Made by a program: the position numbers and the translations under genes. From Poritiphilus sp965212595 (GTDB lineage Bacteria > Bacteroidota > Bacteroidia > Flavobacteriales > Flavobacteriaceae): DNA of 64,000 nt. The notes beneath the pieces are model-generated. The model did not search any database, was not told the DNA's origin, and worked only from the letters and a program-made list of their open reading frames with translations. The stretch covers positions 62,001 through 126,000 of the forward strand of contig CBDBVE010000005.1 in assembly GCA_965212595.1 (NCBI GenBank), given 5' to 3'. This document shows, one piece after another, positions 10,601 through 18,076 of this stretch (position 1 is its first letter; every line of letters begins with the position of its first letter).

Positions 10601-11521
10601 GTAGCCTACGTTGACCCCTCCGTCTACGGCATTCCCCAAGGTTGCCGTAAAAATGAGATTACCAGCTACATTATCTTCATCTACGGTAACATTAGAAATG
10701 GAAATCGTAGAACCATCATCATTATTTATGGTGCCTATCGCTGGTGAGCCCGAGGTTGAAACAGCGGCTACATTTGGCGTTCCCAGACTAACTGTAAACG
10801 TCTCCGCTACTTCGACAATGTTGTCATTATTTATTGGCACTACAATATTCTGTACTTCATTAAGGTTTCCTGTAAAAGTAAGGGTGCCTGCAGTACTGGT
10901 GTAATCTACACCACCCCCGGTTGCGGAAACATCTGTAAAACCGTATCCCACTTGTACCCCACCTTGAACAGGATTATCCAGCGTAGCAGCAAAATTCAAA
11001 TTGCCACCCGCAACATTTTCTGCTACAGCGGTATCGCCGATACTTATTGTGGCCGTATCATCGTTTAAGATGGTATAGGTAGTCTGTGATTGAGGGCCAA
11101 TAAAAACATTTCCAATGGGAAGGAGCACTCCGAAAAGTATGTTTTCGTCATTTTCTACGACAGCCTCATCAATTACAACAAAATTAGGAATGGGCTGTGT
11201 AACGTTAACATAAGTGCCTGCCGGAATTGTAATTTGTACGGTAGCAAAGGTGTAGTCTACTGAGGCAGCGGCAGGAAATGTAGGAGCTGCCTGGGCAAAT
11301 ACGGTAACAAAACCAGTGCCGAGGATAGTTCCATTTACTATGAGTTCTGGAGTATTTCCACCAGAGTTCTCTGCATCTGAATAGGACGCTGCCGTAAATT
11401 GAACGGTTACCTGAGCATTAGTTTCAATAACACCCAAAACCAACATAAAAATGGCTAAGAGCGCTATTTTGGCAGTAAAGTACCTGCCAATTTGGGATAT
11501 GGAGCGTTTTTTCAATTTCAT
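7607..11521 (-). CDS. Multidomain adhesin with gliding-type (CHU_C) C-terminal domain
   Basis: A T9SS-secreted surface protein of about 1304 residues. Order: signal peptide; three Calx-beta-like repeats (to about 385) recognisable by repeated TATGGGVDYS and INDDG stretches; two similar Ig-like modules with FCD/SLNDY and GTYFGFFYDA; a CHU-type Ig domain; a calcium-binding thrombospondin-3-like run of DTDGDGLLDG repeats; two DUF11-type repeats; and a C-terminal gliding-motility-associated domain (FSPNSDGTNDYLKI ... PDGTYFYILDL). The start at 11521 (MKLKKRS) is preferred because the signal peptide n-region begins there; an in-frame ATG at 11554 would add 11 residues. Translation is coupled to the downstream PorP/SprF gene. 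The ligand is unknown. Confidence 0.9.
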   Translation of the reverse strand: MKLKKRSISQIGRYFTAKIALLAIFMLVLGVIETNAQVTVQFTAASYSDAENSGGNTPELIVNGTILGTGFVTVFAQAAPTFPAAASVDYTFATVQITIPAGTYVNVTQPIPNFVVIDEAVVENDENILFGVLLPIGNVFIGPQSQTTYTILNDDTATISIGDTAVAENVAGGNLNFAATLDNPVQGGVQVGYGFTDVSATGGGVDYTSTAGTLTFTGNLNEVQNIVVPINNDNIVEVAETFTVSLGTPNVAAVSTSGSPAIGTINNDDGSTISISNVTVDEDNVAGNLIFTATLGNAVDGGVNVGYSFADGTATGGGVDYSASSGTLAFTGTAGETEQIVVNIINDNLVEADESFTVALGPPSNGNVTVNGSPAIGTIVSEDVCAGGPNAPVLNNDPTEFCDENETSLDDYFDGSEPPDTDLEWSSNPNPLVQSDWIDNSGGHRITQSGTYYGFFWDEDNSCASPTVAITITFSFTPTAGTPSNGNACIDNAFGPTTVDLDDLLTGEDGGVWVQTDGPATVNPNGANVVNFNNGVEGVYEYTFTTNVAVAPCVNQSEVVEITVVECDPCVAGNVAPVLDTSIPTTFCDDITQSLNDYTNSTPPPGTTLVWSINPDPLVLSGHRTGSQVTDPVAGTYFGFFYDAVNTCASPTLEILLAVNNTPSITNSSGGERCGPGPVTLTAEGEIPSSANDPDINWYTSVDADTPVFTGTLFEPNLAVTTTYFVEASANGCTSSPRIEVIATVVPQPSAGTPSDTSSCSVADNGPTTVDLDNQLEGEDAGIWTFVSGPEQVVPDVDNVVDFVGRPDGNYVFRFTTTGAMAPCDNEFSEVTISVNDCDVDTDLDGLFDGPEAVLGTDPNNPDTDGDGLLDGAEVGPDVENPLDEDGDGIIDALDSNVLDSDNDGVVDQKDPANDNPCIPDNFNQLCDTDEDGITDGEEIENGTDPLDACDPNFTPDCDTPIDLEITKVADNELSAVGQQVVFTVGINNLSDRRVRGIQVGDLLESGFEYVSHDAIAGTYDPDTGEWNIFELPALGSTELHITVTILEGGTYTNTAVLVESSPFDNVESNNTASVTIEVDVPDGIDLVIDKKALSARPLVGDEVVFTILVTNKSTSEEGSLISNIQVRDIISDDSFEYISHSPVEQYNPASGIWNVPDLQRDQEAVLEITVRVPQEGTYTNTATIIRSSPGDSEDKRDNNESTVEVRVSLPTEADPGFVFNQFSPNSDGTNDYLKIRDIAAFQGASIQIFNRYGNLVFETNSMVQDEVWDGTRKNEQAPDGTYFYILDLNDGSEIRKGWIQLIR

Positions 11522-11592
11522 AGGGCCTGTTGCATTACCACAGAATTTGCACATAGTGAGATAAGCAGGTCTATAAATTGGGGATCAATAAT

Positions 11593-11615
11593 ACTAAAAA
11601 ATCGGGCATATGCCC
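11593..11615 (-). terminator. Short palindrome with U-run after fabD
   Basis: Perfect 12-base palindrome GGGCATATGCCC (11604-11615) that on the minus strand is followed by GATTTTTT. It lies about 60 bases past the fabD stop codon and ahead of the adhesin gene. The stem is only 4-5 pairs, so it is a weak intrinsic terminator or possibly an operator for the adhesin gene. Confidence 0.45.
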
Positions 11616-11673
11616 AATATTAAGGGTTAAAGATGCCTTTTTTGGATGAAATGCAATCTGCTTTCTACGATAT

Positions 11674-12558
11674 TTAGGAAATTCCCGCGGATGAGGCTTC
11701 CGTACCGGGCGAAATTTTCCTAACCAAGCCCTGTAAAACCTTACCTGGGCCTACCTCAACAAAGTTGGTTGCGCCATCAGCCACCATTTGCTGAACGCTC
11801 TGTGTCCATCGTACCGGAGCGGTTAACTGGGCGATAAGATTTGCTTTAATTGCTCCGGAGTCGGTTACCGCTGTGGTGGTCACATTTTGATAAATCGGAC
11901 AAATAGGACTTGCAAAAGGGGTGTTTTCTATGGCTTGCGCAAGTTCTTCCCTGGCCGGTTCCATTAAAGGGGAGTGAAAAGCCCCACCTACAGGCAATAC
12001 CAACGCCCTTCTCGCCCCTGCTTCCTTGAGTTTCTCACAGGCTGTATTAACTGCCTCTACCCCTCCGGAAATTACCAGCTGCCCGGGGCAATTGTAGTTG
12101 GCGGCAACAACAATACCTTCAGTCCCGGCACATACCTTTTCAACTACTTCATCATCCAAGCCAAGAATAGCCGCCATAGTACTGGGTTGAAGTTCACAGG
12201 CCTTTTGCATAGCCAGTGCTCGTTGAGAAACTAGTTTCAGGGCATCCTCAAAATTCAATGCCCCGTTGGCTACAAGAGCGGAAAACTCCCCTAACGAATG
12301 GCCAGCTACCATATCTGGCTTAAAATCATCCCCAAGGACTTTACTAAGAATAGCCGAATGTAAAAAGACCGCAGGCTGTGTGACTTTGGTTTGCTTAAGG
12401 TCTTCTGGGGTTCCTTCGAACATAACATCCGTTATGGAGAAGCCCAAAATGTGGTTGGCATCTTCAAAAAGCTCCTGGGCCTGCGGATATTTCTCATAAA
12501 GATCCAGCCCCATCCCAACAAATTGTGCCCCTTGTCCGGGAAAAACATATGCGTTCAT
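11674..12558 (-). CDS. fabD: Malonyl-CoA:ACP transacylase
   Basis: Transfers malonyl groups from CoA to acyl carrier protein, feeding fatty-acid elongation in the cytoplasm. The 294-residue length is normal. The N-terminal FPGQGAQ motif, the nucleophile in GHSLGE (S88) and the catalytic-dyad histidine in GGAFHSPLM (H195) are all present, as is the VGPGKVL motif near the C-terminus. It is not in a fab operon here: upstream lie a heptamer array and a REP-like palindrome, then a carbonic-anhydrase-like gene. A TAnnTTTG-type box sits at 12579-12586. Confidence 0.96.
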   Translation of the reverse strand: MNAYVFPGQGAQFVGMGLDLYEKYPQAQELFEDANHILGFSITDVMFEGTPEDLKQTKVTQPAVFLHSAILSKVLGDDFKPDMVAGHSLGEFSALVANGALNFEDALKLVSQRALAMQKACELQPSTMAAILGLDDEVVEKVCAGTEGIVVAANYNCPGQLVISGGVEAVNTACEKLKEAGARRALVLPVGGAFHSPLMEPAREELAQAIENTPFASPICPIYQNVTTTAVTDSGAIKANLIAQLTAPVRWTQSVQQMVADGATNFVEVGPGKVLQGLVRKISPGTEASSAGIS

Positions 12559-12578
12559 ACTGTAGTTTTTGGTGGGGA

Positions 12579-12586
12579 CAAAAATA
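12579..12586 (-). promoter_or_regulatory. -7 box upstream of fabD
   Basis: Minus-strand TATTTTTG, an exact match to the Bacteroidota -7 consensus TAnnTTTG, 20 bases before the fabD start codon. No TTG is found at the usual 17-23 base spacing, so only half of the promoter is supported. Confidence 0.4.
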
Positions 12587-12663
12587 GGAATTATTCCTAA
12601 AGGCCGCTACGAACCGCTCTTAAAAAGCAAGGTGTATTAAGAATTTATGGAAGAGGTTGGTTG

Positions 12664-12765
12664 GCAATTAGCAATTAGCAATTAGCAATTAGCAATTAGC
12701 AATTAGCAATTAGCAATTAGCAATTAGCAATTAGCAATTAGCAATTAGCAATTAGCAATTAGCAA
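12664..12765. repeat. Heptamer tandem array (GCAATTA), 14 copies
   Basis: Fourteen perfect GCAATTA units (12664-12761) plus a partial GCAA. It starts 105 bases upstream of the fabD start codon and ends about 120 bases past the stop of the carbonic-anhydrase-like gene. It has the same unit and orientation as the array at 556-615, 12 kb away. Perfect copies and a 7-base unit make copy-number slippage likely. Together with the REP-like element it fills the 328-base gap 12559-12886. Confidence 0.96.
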
Positions 12766-12814
12766 ACAAAAAGGTTTTCTGCTTGTAAATTGCAGAATGT
12801 GATCATAACTTGAT

Positions 12815-12836
12815 GTGGGGTGGGGTCTGGACCCCA
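12815..12836 (+). repeat. REP-like palindrome, copy 2
   Basis: GTGGGG head (12815-12820) followed by the hairpin TGGGGTC-TG-GACCCCA (12821-12836). On the minus strand this aligns with copy 1 at 404-426: same GGGGTCC core, same CCCCAC tail. A further weak match (GYAATTTRC) lies 21 bases beyond CCCCAC in both. The two copies are in opposite orientation relative to their heptamer arrays. Confidence 0.6.
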
Positions 12837-12886
12837 GTTAGTCTAAAGGCATATTCTACTCCAAATCCCGGTATTAACTTCCGGCC

Positions 12887-13399
12887 CTAAATGTCCTTGA
12901 ACCAGCTAGAGTATTTGACGTAATTATTCGCAATACGATCAATTTCACCTTCGCTGAGTTCTTTGCTTATTTCCTTTACCTTCCTGGCCGGCATTCCTGC
13001 AAAAACAGTTCCCGGAGGAATATGTGTCCCTTTGGTGACCACGGCTCCCGCAGCAACAATACTATTACTACCTACAACACAATCGTCCATTACTATACTA
13101 CCCATGCCTATCAAAACATTGTCTTTTATGGTACAGCCGTGTACAATGGCGTTATGTCCTATGGAGACATTATTTCCTATAGTTGTTGGCGATTTCTGAT
13201 AGGTGCAATGAACAACGGCACCGTCTTGTACATTCACCTTATTTCCCATTTTAATAAAATGTACATCTCCCCTCAACACAGCATTGAACCATATACTACA
13301 CTGATTTCCCATACTCACCTCTCCAACAATAGTCGCATTCTCGGCGATGAAGCAATCTTCACCGATTTCAGGGGTTTTCCCCCTCAAAGATTTTATCAT
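12887..13399 (-). CDS. Gamma-carbonic-anhydrase-like hexapeptide protein
   Basis: A 170-residue left-handed beta-helix protein with repeated hexapeptide turns. Three histidines, H64, H82 and H87, have the spacing of the metal ligands in gamma-class carbonic anhydrases (Cam, YrdA and PaaY group), so a trimeric Zn or Fe enzyme that hydrates CO2 is possible; many family members have no proven activity. The C-terminal GMPARKVKEIS helix is typical. It has tandem arrays on both sides: an octamer array 89 bases upstream of its start codon and the heptamer array downstream. It may serve metabolism generally; no pathway partner is adjacent. Confidence 0.85.
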   Translation of the reverse strand: MIKSLRGKTPEIGEDCFIAENATIVGEVSMGNQCSIWFNAVLRGDVHFIKMGNKVNVQDGAVVHCTYQKSPTTIGNNVSIGHNAIVHGCTIKDNVLIGMGSIVMDDCVVGSNSIVAAGAVVTKGTHIPPGTVFAGMPARKVKEISKELSEGEIDRIANNYVKYSSWFKDI

Positions 13400-13488
13400 A
13401 TTAGAATTCTTTTAAGTCTTACGAGCTGCGAGTTTCAGGTTTCGGGTTAATAAAGGCAGACATCCCCACCACTTTTTCGCTATCCCTC

Positions 13489-13576
13489 TATCTCACTATC
13501 TCACTATCTCACTATCTCACTATTTCACTATTTCACTATTTCACTATTTCACTATTTCACTATTTCACTATTTCAC
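13489..13576. repeat. Octamer tandem array, 11 copies
   Basis: Four copies of TATCTCAC followed by seven of TATTTCAC, all contiguous, flanked by one degenerate unit on each side (13481-13488 and 13577-13584). The single C/T difference splits the array into two homogeneous blocks, as expected when a point change is followed by slippage expansion. It lies between the stop of the LytTR regulator gene (12 bases away) and the start of the carbonic-anhydrase-like gene (89 bases away). Confidence 0.95.
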
Positions 13577-13588
13577 TATTTCTAAACC

Positions 13589-14320
13589 CTACTCAAAATA
13601 AGACAACAATTGTTTTTTTCTAGAGGCGGAAACCAACAGTTCTTTTCCATTAGAAACAATCACACTACCACCCTTACCCTTATTGTACTTTACAATCTCA
13701 TTGACATTGACCAGGTAGGACTTATGAATCCTTGCAAAGGCAAAATCTGATAAAGCATTTTCAAAATACTTTAAGGTCTTACTTACCAGAAGTTTTTTGT
13801 TTTCCAAATAGATCTCTGTGTAATTATCATCAGCCTTACAAAAGAGAATGTCGGAAACTTTGAGCACCTGAAAACCATCTTGTTGCGGCAGAGTTATTTT
13901 GCCATCCACTTTATTTAATTTTGGCTTTAGAATTCGATCTTCAAGAGCATCTTCCTTTTCCCTAATTTCCTTTACGTAATCTACAGCCTTTATCAATTCA
14001 TCTATATTAATGGGTTTCATAAGGTAGTAGGCCGCATGGCTATTGAGGGCATCCATTGCGTATTGATTATAAGCGGTGACGAAGACAGTTTCAAAATTGC
14101 GATCTGGCACCTTATCCAATAGGTCAAAGGCATTTCCGAAAGGCATTTCTACATCGAGAAAAACCAAATCGGGATCAAATTTTTTGATCAGTTCAAGCCC
14201 CTCCTGGATATTAGCGGCCTCACCCGCGATAGCTACCTCGGTACAATATTTTTGTATGTAATTGCGAAGTATTTCCCGACTATTCGCCTCGTCTTCAACA
14301 ATAATCGTTCTTAATGTCAT
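13589..14320 (-). CDS. LytTR-family response regulator
   Basis: A 243-residue two-component regulator: receiver domain (1-120) with phospho-acceptor D56 in LVFLDVEMP, and a LytTR DNA-binding domain (about 140-243) with the ADDNYTEIYLE and IHKSYLVNVN motifs. Its cognate kinase is encoded 37 bases upstream on the same strand. LytS/LytTR pairs usually control few genes close by or envelope functions; no target site could be assigned here. Confidence 0.93.
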   Translation of the reverse strand: MTLRTIIVEDEANSREILRNYIQKYCTEVAIAGEAANIQEGLELIKKFDPDLVFLDVEMPFGNAFDLLDKVPDRNFETVFVTAYNQYAMDALNSHAAYYLMKPINIDELIKAVDYVKEIREKEDALEDRILKPKLNKVDGKITLPQQDGFQVLKVSDILFCKADDNYTEIYLENKKLLVSKTLKYFENALSDFAFARIHKSYLVNVNEIVKYNKGKGGSVIVSNGKELLVSASRKKQLLSYFE

Positions 14321-14357
14321 ATCTAAAAATGGCTTTTGGCTGATCTTAAATCAAATA

Positions 14358-16559
14358 TTAATCTTTCTTAAGGACTAAAATTACTTCTGTCCCGGTAGTA
14401 TCACCGTCTAGGTCTTTGACCACAGCCGTGACCTTATCTTTGTACATTTCGTTGAGAATACCAATTCGTCTTTTGATATTTCCCATTCCCTTGGATTTCT
14501 GTTTCTTTTGATTGGCCGTTTTTAACTGTGCAGACTTTTTTCTACCGACGCCATTATCTTCTATGCGGATTTCAATGGTGTCATGGCCTTTCGGATTCAT
14601 TCTTACGCTTAGAATTCCTTTTTCCTCTTTGTAGCGAAGCCCGTGCCAAATGGCATTTTCAATATAGGGCTGCAAAAGCATTGGAGGAATATTAAAAGCG
14701 TCTACATCAATATTTTTATCAATAGCTATCTTATAATCAAATTTTTCAGGAAAACGAGAGTGCTCGAGCTTGACATAAAGTTCAAGCAGTTCAATTTCTT
14801 TGGATAGTGGAATGAAATCTTCTTCTGAGTTTTCCAGAACAGCCCGCATCAAAGTAGAAAATTCGCTTAAGAACCTATTTGCGCTGCGTTCATCGCTCTT
14901 TGCGATGTAATTATTAACCGAATTCAAGGCATTAAAAATGAAATGCGGATTCATTTGTGCTCTAAGCGATTTAAGCGCTAATAAATTGTTGGCAAGCTTC
15001 TGTTGCTGATTGCTTCGATAGAAAAGGAAGGCCGTTAGGGCGGTAAGAACTAAACCAAAAATGAGCGAATAAATGACCAGTTTTTGCCTTCTGTTTGTTT
15101 CCTGAATCAACTTTTGCTCGGTCAAAGCCAAATCGTATTTGCTCTGAGATAGTTCCCGTTCCTGTTCAAGACCGGTAATTCTGCTCTGGTTAGCAGCAAT
15201 TTCTCTGTTAAATCTCGCCGCTCTCGAAATTTCCTGCTCTTTACGCACATATAAAGTGTCTACGATAGCGACATACGCCTGATAAGCCTCCAGGGTTTTG
15301 GTAAAATCTCCTTTGCGCCTGTACAATTCAGATAGTTTTCTGGTGGCATCTTTTTTTACCACAAGGTCATCTTCTGTATCGGCTTCTTTTATACTCTCCT
15401 CCAAATATGGAATTGCTTCATCATCCTTGTCCTGGGCAATATATGCACTGGCAATTTTGTAGTTAATCCTCTGGGCTGTTATGGTATCAGGACTAAGTTG
15501 AAAGCCTTCCAATTTCGTAACCGGCGAAGCAATTTGATCGAGTTCGTTCAAGCTTTTTTTTCGGAGCTTTATCTCATTGTCATATTGATTGGTCTTGTTA
15601 TAAAAGTCAGCTACCTTTTCTTTCTCCTGAACAGACCTTTTTGGTGCTTGGTTCTCAGCTTGTTCCAGAGAATTATCATAAAACGCTTCCGCTTCCTGCA
15701 GGCGATTATCTCTGGCATAGGCATCCGCAATTTTCGAATTCAAGTCGGGTAATTTTGGCGTAACCTGATTTTTTTCAGCAATTAAAAGTCCTTGCTCGTA
15801 GTAGTCTACCGATTTATTTGTTTCCCCTAGCCCTCTATATACATCGCCTAGGGTTTCGTAGAGTTCAATTCTCTGAAAGGGGACCAGGTTTTTTATTTTT
15901 ATTAAAGGCAAAAGGGTACTTTCGGCCATCTTATAGTCCTTTATCTCCACATATGCCTGGCCTAACAATAAGGCAGTGCCCGAAGATTTATTGGCTTCCA
16001 AAGCGTCTTTAAAATTATCAATAGCAAGATCGTTTTGTCCATAATATTGGTATATCTCTCCCAGGGTAGTCAGCGATTCGGCCAACTCCTTTTTGTTTCC
16101 TCTCTTTCCTAATTGCGCAATGGACTGAGCTACAAAATCTATACTTTTTTCAATGTTCGTTTTTTTGTAAAAACGAGCGGAGTCAAGGTGTCTTTTATGT
16201 AAGGCTTTTGCAGATATTGATTTACTTTTGGAAGAAGAGACCGATTTGTCTTTATCATAGTCTTCTACCTCTACTTTTATATCCTCATCGCTTCTGATCG
16301 TATACCAAACCGTTTCAAATTCCGGACTTTCAAAAACAAGCACATCGCCAATGGCCGCTGTGAGTCTAAATTCACCCAACGCGTCTGTCAAAGTATATAC
16401 TCCCTGGTTAGTAGAGACAGAAACCCCGGAAATGGGGTTGTTATTCTCCTTAACTACAACCATTCCTTTAATCTGTACGCGACTCCCTTGCGGCACCTGT
16501 GAGAAGATGACGGAAAAGGGTAAAAAGACGATTAAAATTAAGTATCTAAAAGATCGCAT
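14358..16559 (-). CDS. LytS-type sensor histidine kinase with TPR sensor region
   Basis: A 733-residue sensor. Order: signal peptide (1-20), a CarboxypepD_reg-like beta-sandwich (about 28-90, VQIKGMVVVKENNNPISGVSV), a long array of TPR helices (about 120-440), coiled coil, one membrane helix (about 494-514), then a His_kinase domain with RAQMNPHFIFNALNSV (phospho-acceptor H539) and an ATPase domain with NAIWHGL and DNGVGRKK. The sensor part is therefore outside the inner membrane. It is co-transcribed with the LytTR regulator that follows. The CarboxypepD_reg head on a kinase suggests that the sensed ligand is in the periplasm, but its nature is unknown. Confidence 0.92.
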   Translation of the reverse strand: MRSFRYLILIVFLPFSVIFSQVPQGSRVQIKGMVVVKENNNPISGVSVSTNQGVYTLTDALGEFRLTAAIGDVLVFESPEFETVWYTIRSDEDIKVEVEDYDKDKSVSSSKSKSISAKALHKRHLDSARFYKKTNIEKSIDFVAQSIAQLGKRGNKKELAESLTTLGEIYQYYGQNDLAIDNFKDALEANKSSGTALLLGQAYVEIKDYKMAESTLLPLIKIKNLVPFQRIELYETLGDVYRGLGETNKSVDYYEQGLLIAEKNQVTPKLPDLNSKIADAYARDNRLQEAEAFYDNSLEQAENQAPKRSVQEKEKVADFYNKTNQYDNEIKLRKKSLNELDQIASPVTKLEGFQLSPDTITAQRINYKIASAYIAQDKDDEAIPYLEESIKEADTEDDLVVKKDATRKLSELYRRKGDFTKTLEAYQAYVAIVDTLYVRKEQEISRAARFNREIAANQSRITGLEQERELSQSKYDLALTEQKLIQETNRRQKLVIYSLIFGLVLTALTAFLFYRSNQQQKLANNLLALKSLRAQMNPHFIFNALNSVNNYIAKSDERSANRFLSEFSTLMRAVLENSEEDFIPLSKEIELLELYVKLEHSRFPEKFDYKIAIDKNIDVDAFNIPPMLLQPYIENAIWHGLRYKEEKGILSVRMNPKGHDTIEIRIEDNGVGRKKSAQLKTANQKKQKSKGMGNIKRRIGILNEMYKDKVTAVVKDLDGDTTGTEVILVLKKD

Positions 16560-16734
16560 AACAGTGTTTAAACAGCGTAAACTTAGTGGATTTATACCGT
16601 TTTAAAAAATGACAAAAACCCATAAAAGACCTCAAAATCCTCCATTTTTATGCCTTTACGCAATCATATGAGCCGTTAACTCATTGAAAAGACCTATTGC
16701 CTCATTGCCCTTTTTTTTTAAAAAAGTTTGCAGC

Positions 16735-16742
16735 TAGTTTTG
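16735..16742 (+). promoter_or_regulatory. -7 box upstream of the VWA gene
   Basis: TAGTTTTG matches TAnnTTTG, 33 bases before the start codon at 16776. The stretch 17-23 bases upstream is a T-tract without a TTG. The 216-base divergent gap 16560-16775 shows nothing else I can name. Confidence 0.3.
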
Positions 16743-16775
16743 GTGTATCAAACTAGAAGTTCAAAAAATAACAAA

Positions 16776-17951
16776 ATGAAAAAGACAAAACTTTTAATTG
16801 GAGTTGGACTACTCATCTTTACCATTGGTATTGCCTATGGTTGCGAACTAAAAGCAAAAAAGGCAGAAATGAAGACCATAGTGGCGCAGGCAACGCTTCC
16901 TGAAGAAAGGCCGAATAGAAACATTGTTAAAATTGCGCTGTTACTGGATACAAGCAATAGTATGGATGGGCTTATAAACCAGGCTAAGGCTCAACTTTGG
17001 GATATCGTTAATCAATTCACCTATGCTAAATGTGGAAATGATGGACGTCCAGACTTAAAGATAGCGCTTTACCAATATGGAAATGATGAGCTTTCATCCA
17101 AAGAGGGATATATTCAACAGGTACTTGGTTTTAGCAATGACCTGGATGAAATCTCTGAAAAATTATTTTCTCTGACCACCAATGGAGGCGAGGAATTCTG
17201 CGGGGAGGTTATTCAGACTTCAATAAGTCAATTAGATTGGGGAAAGAATCAAGATCATCTCAAAATGATCTTTATTGCGGGAAACGAACCATTTACGCAA
17301 GGTAAGTTGGACTACAGAGATGCAGTTGCCAACGCCAACGAAAAAGACATTGTAATAAATACCATTTTCTGTGGTGACTTTAGGCAGGGTATTCATACCA
17401 AATGGCAAAATGGAGCTGTACTTACGGGTGGGGAATATATGGCTATTGATCACAATAGGCAAGTGGTTCATATTGCCACTCCCTATGACGATGTTATTAT
17501 TGAATTGAATACCAGATTGAACAATACCTATATCTCATATGGGGCAAGGGGCTCCGCCAAAATGGCAATGCAATCTACTCAGGATACAAATGCCATGGAA
17601 CTAGAAGAAGCGGTTGCAGTGAAAAGAGCAGTAAGCAAAAGTTCCAGGATGTATAAGAATTCTTCCTGGGACCTAATAGATGCTACCGAGGACAAAGACT
17701 TTGACCTCTCGAAAATAAATAAAGAGGAGTTACCAAAGGATTTAAGAGGAAAATCTACAACACAACTTGAAGCCCTTGTCGAAGAAAAACGGGCCGAAAG
17801 AACCAGAATTCAAAAAGAAATACAGGAAGCTAATTCAAAGCGGGAAGCTTATATCGCAAAGAACCAAAAAGCCGAGAAGGGTGAGCTTGAAAATGCTATG
17901 ATAAAGGCAATAAAGCAGCAAGCAGCTAAAAAGAACTATAGCTGGGAATAA
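16776..17951 (+). CDS. VWA-domain protein, probable lipoprotein
   Basis: A 391-residue exported protein. The N-terminus MKKTKLLIGVGLLIFTIG ends in AYGC, which fits a lipoprotein signal, so an outer or inner membrane lipid anchor is likely. A von Willebrand factor A domain follows (about 50-250) with the MIDAS motif DTSNS for divalent-metal-dependent protein binding. The C-terminal 70 residues are charged and helical, a probable coiled coil. A longer frame begins at 16728 but lacks an ATG until 16776, where the signal sequence begins. No enzyme domain is present; a role in binding envelope partners is inference. It converges on the porP-like gene. Confidence 0.8.
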   Translation: MKKTKLLIGVGLLIFTIGIAYGCELKAKKAEMKTIVAQATLPEERPNRNIVKIALLLDTSNSMDGLINQAKAQLWDIVNQFTYAKCGNDGRPDLKIALYQYGNDELSSKEGYIQQVLGFSNDLDEISEKLFSLTTNGGEEFCGEVIQTSISQLDWGKNQDHLKMIFIAGNEPFTQGKLDYRDAVANANEKDIVINTIFCGDFRQGIHTKWQNGAVLTGGEYMAIDHNRQVVHIATPYDDVIIELNTRLNNTYISYGARGSAKMAMQSTQDTNAMELEEAVAVKRAVSKSSRMYKNSSWDLIDATEDKDFDLSKINKEELPKDLRGKSTTQLEALVEEKRAERTRIQKEIQEANSKREAYIAKNQKAEKGELENAMIKAIKQQAAKKNYSWE

Positions 17952-18036
17952 TTTAGTTGCTTTCCCGGAAGCCATGAGCCAAAAGGAAATTAATAGCCTA
18001 TATGATCTTTAGAAATAGGTTTGGTTGGTGTTGAGT

Positions 18037-18073
18037 AAATGGGTCTGTTGATTACTTCAACGGGCCCATTTTT
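18037..18073. terminator. Bidirectional terminator between VWA and porP-like genes
   Basis: Stem of 15 pairs (AAATGGGTCTGTTGA at 18037-18051 with 18057-18071, two G-U pairs) with a 5-base loop, ending in a T-run. It lies between convergent genes and ends 4 bases from the stop of the PorP-like gene. Confidence 0.8.
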
Positions 18074-18076
18074 AGC

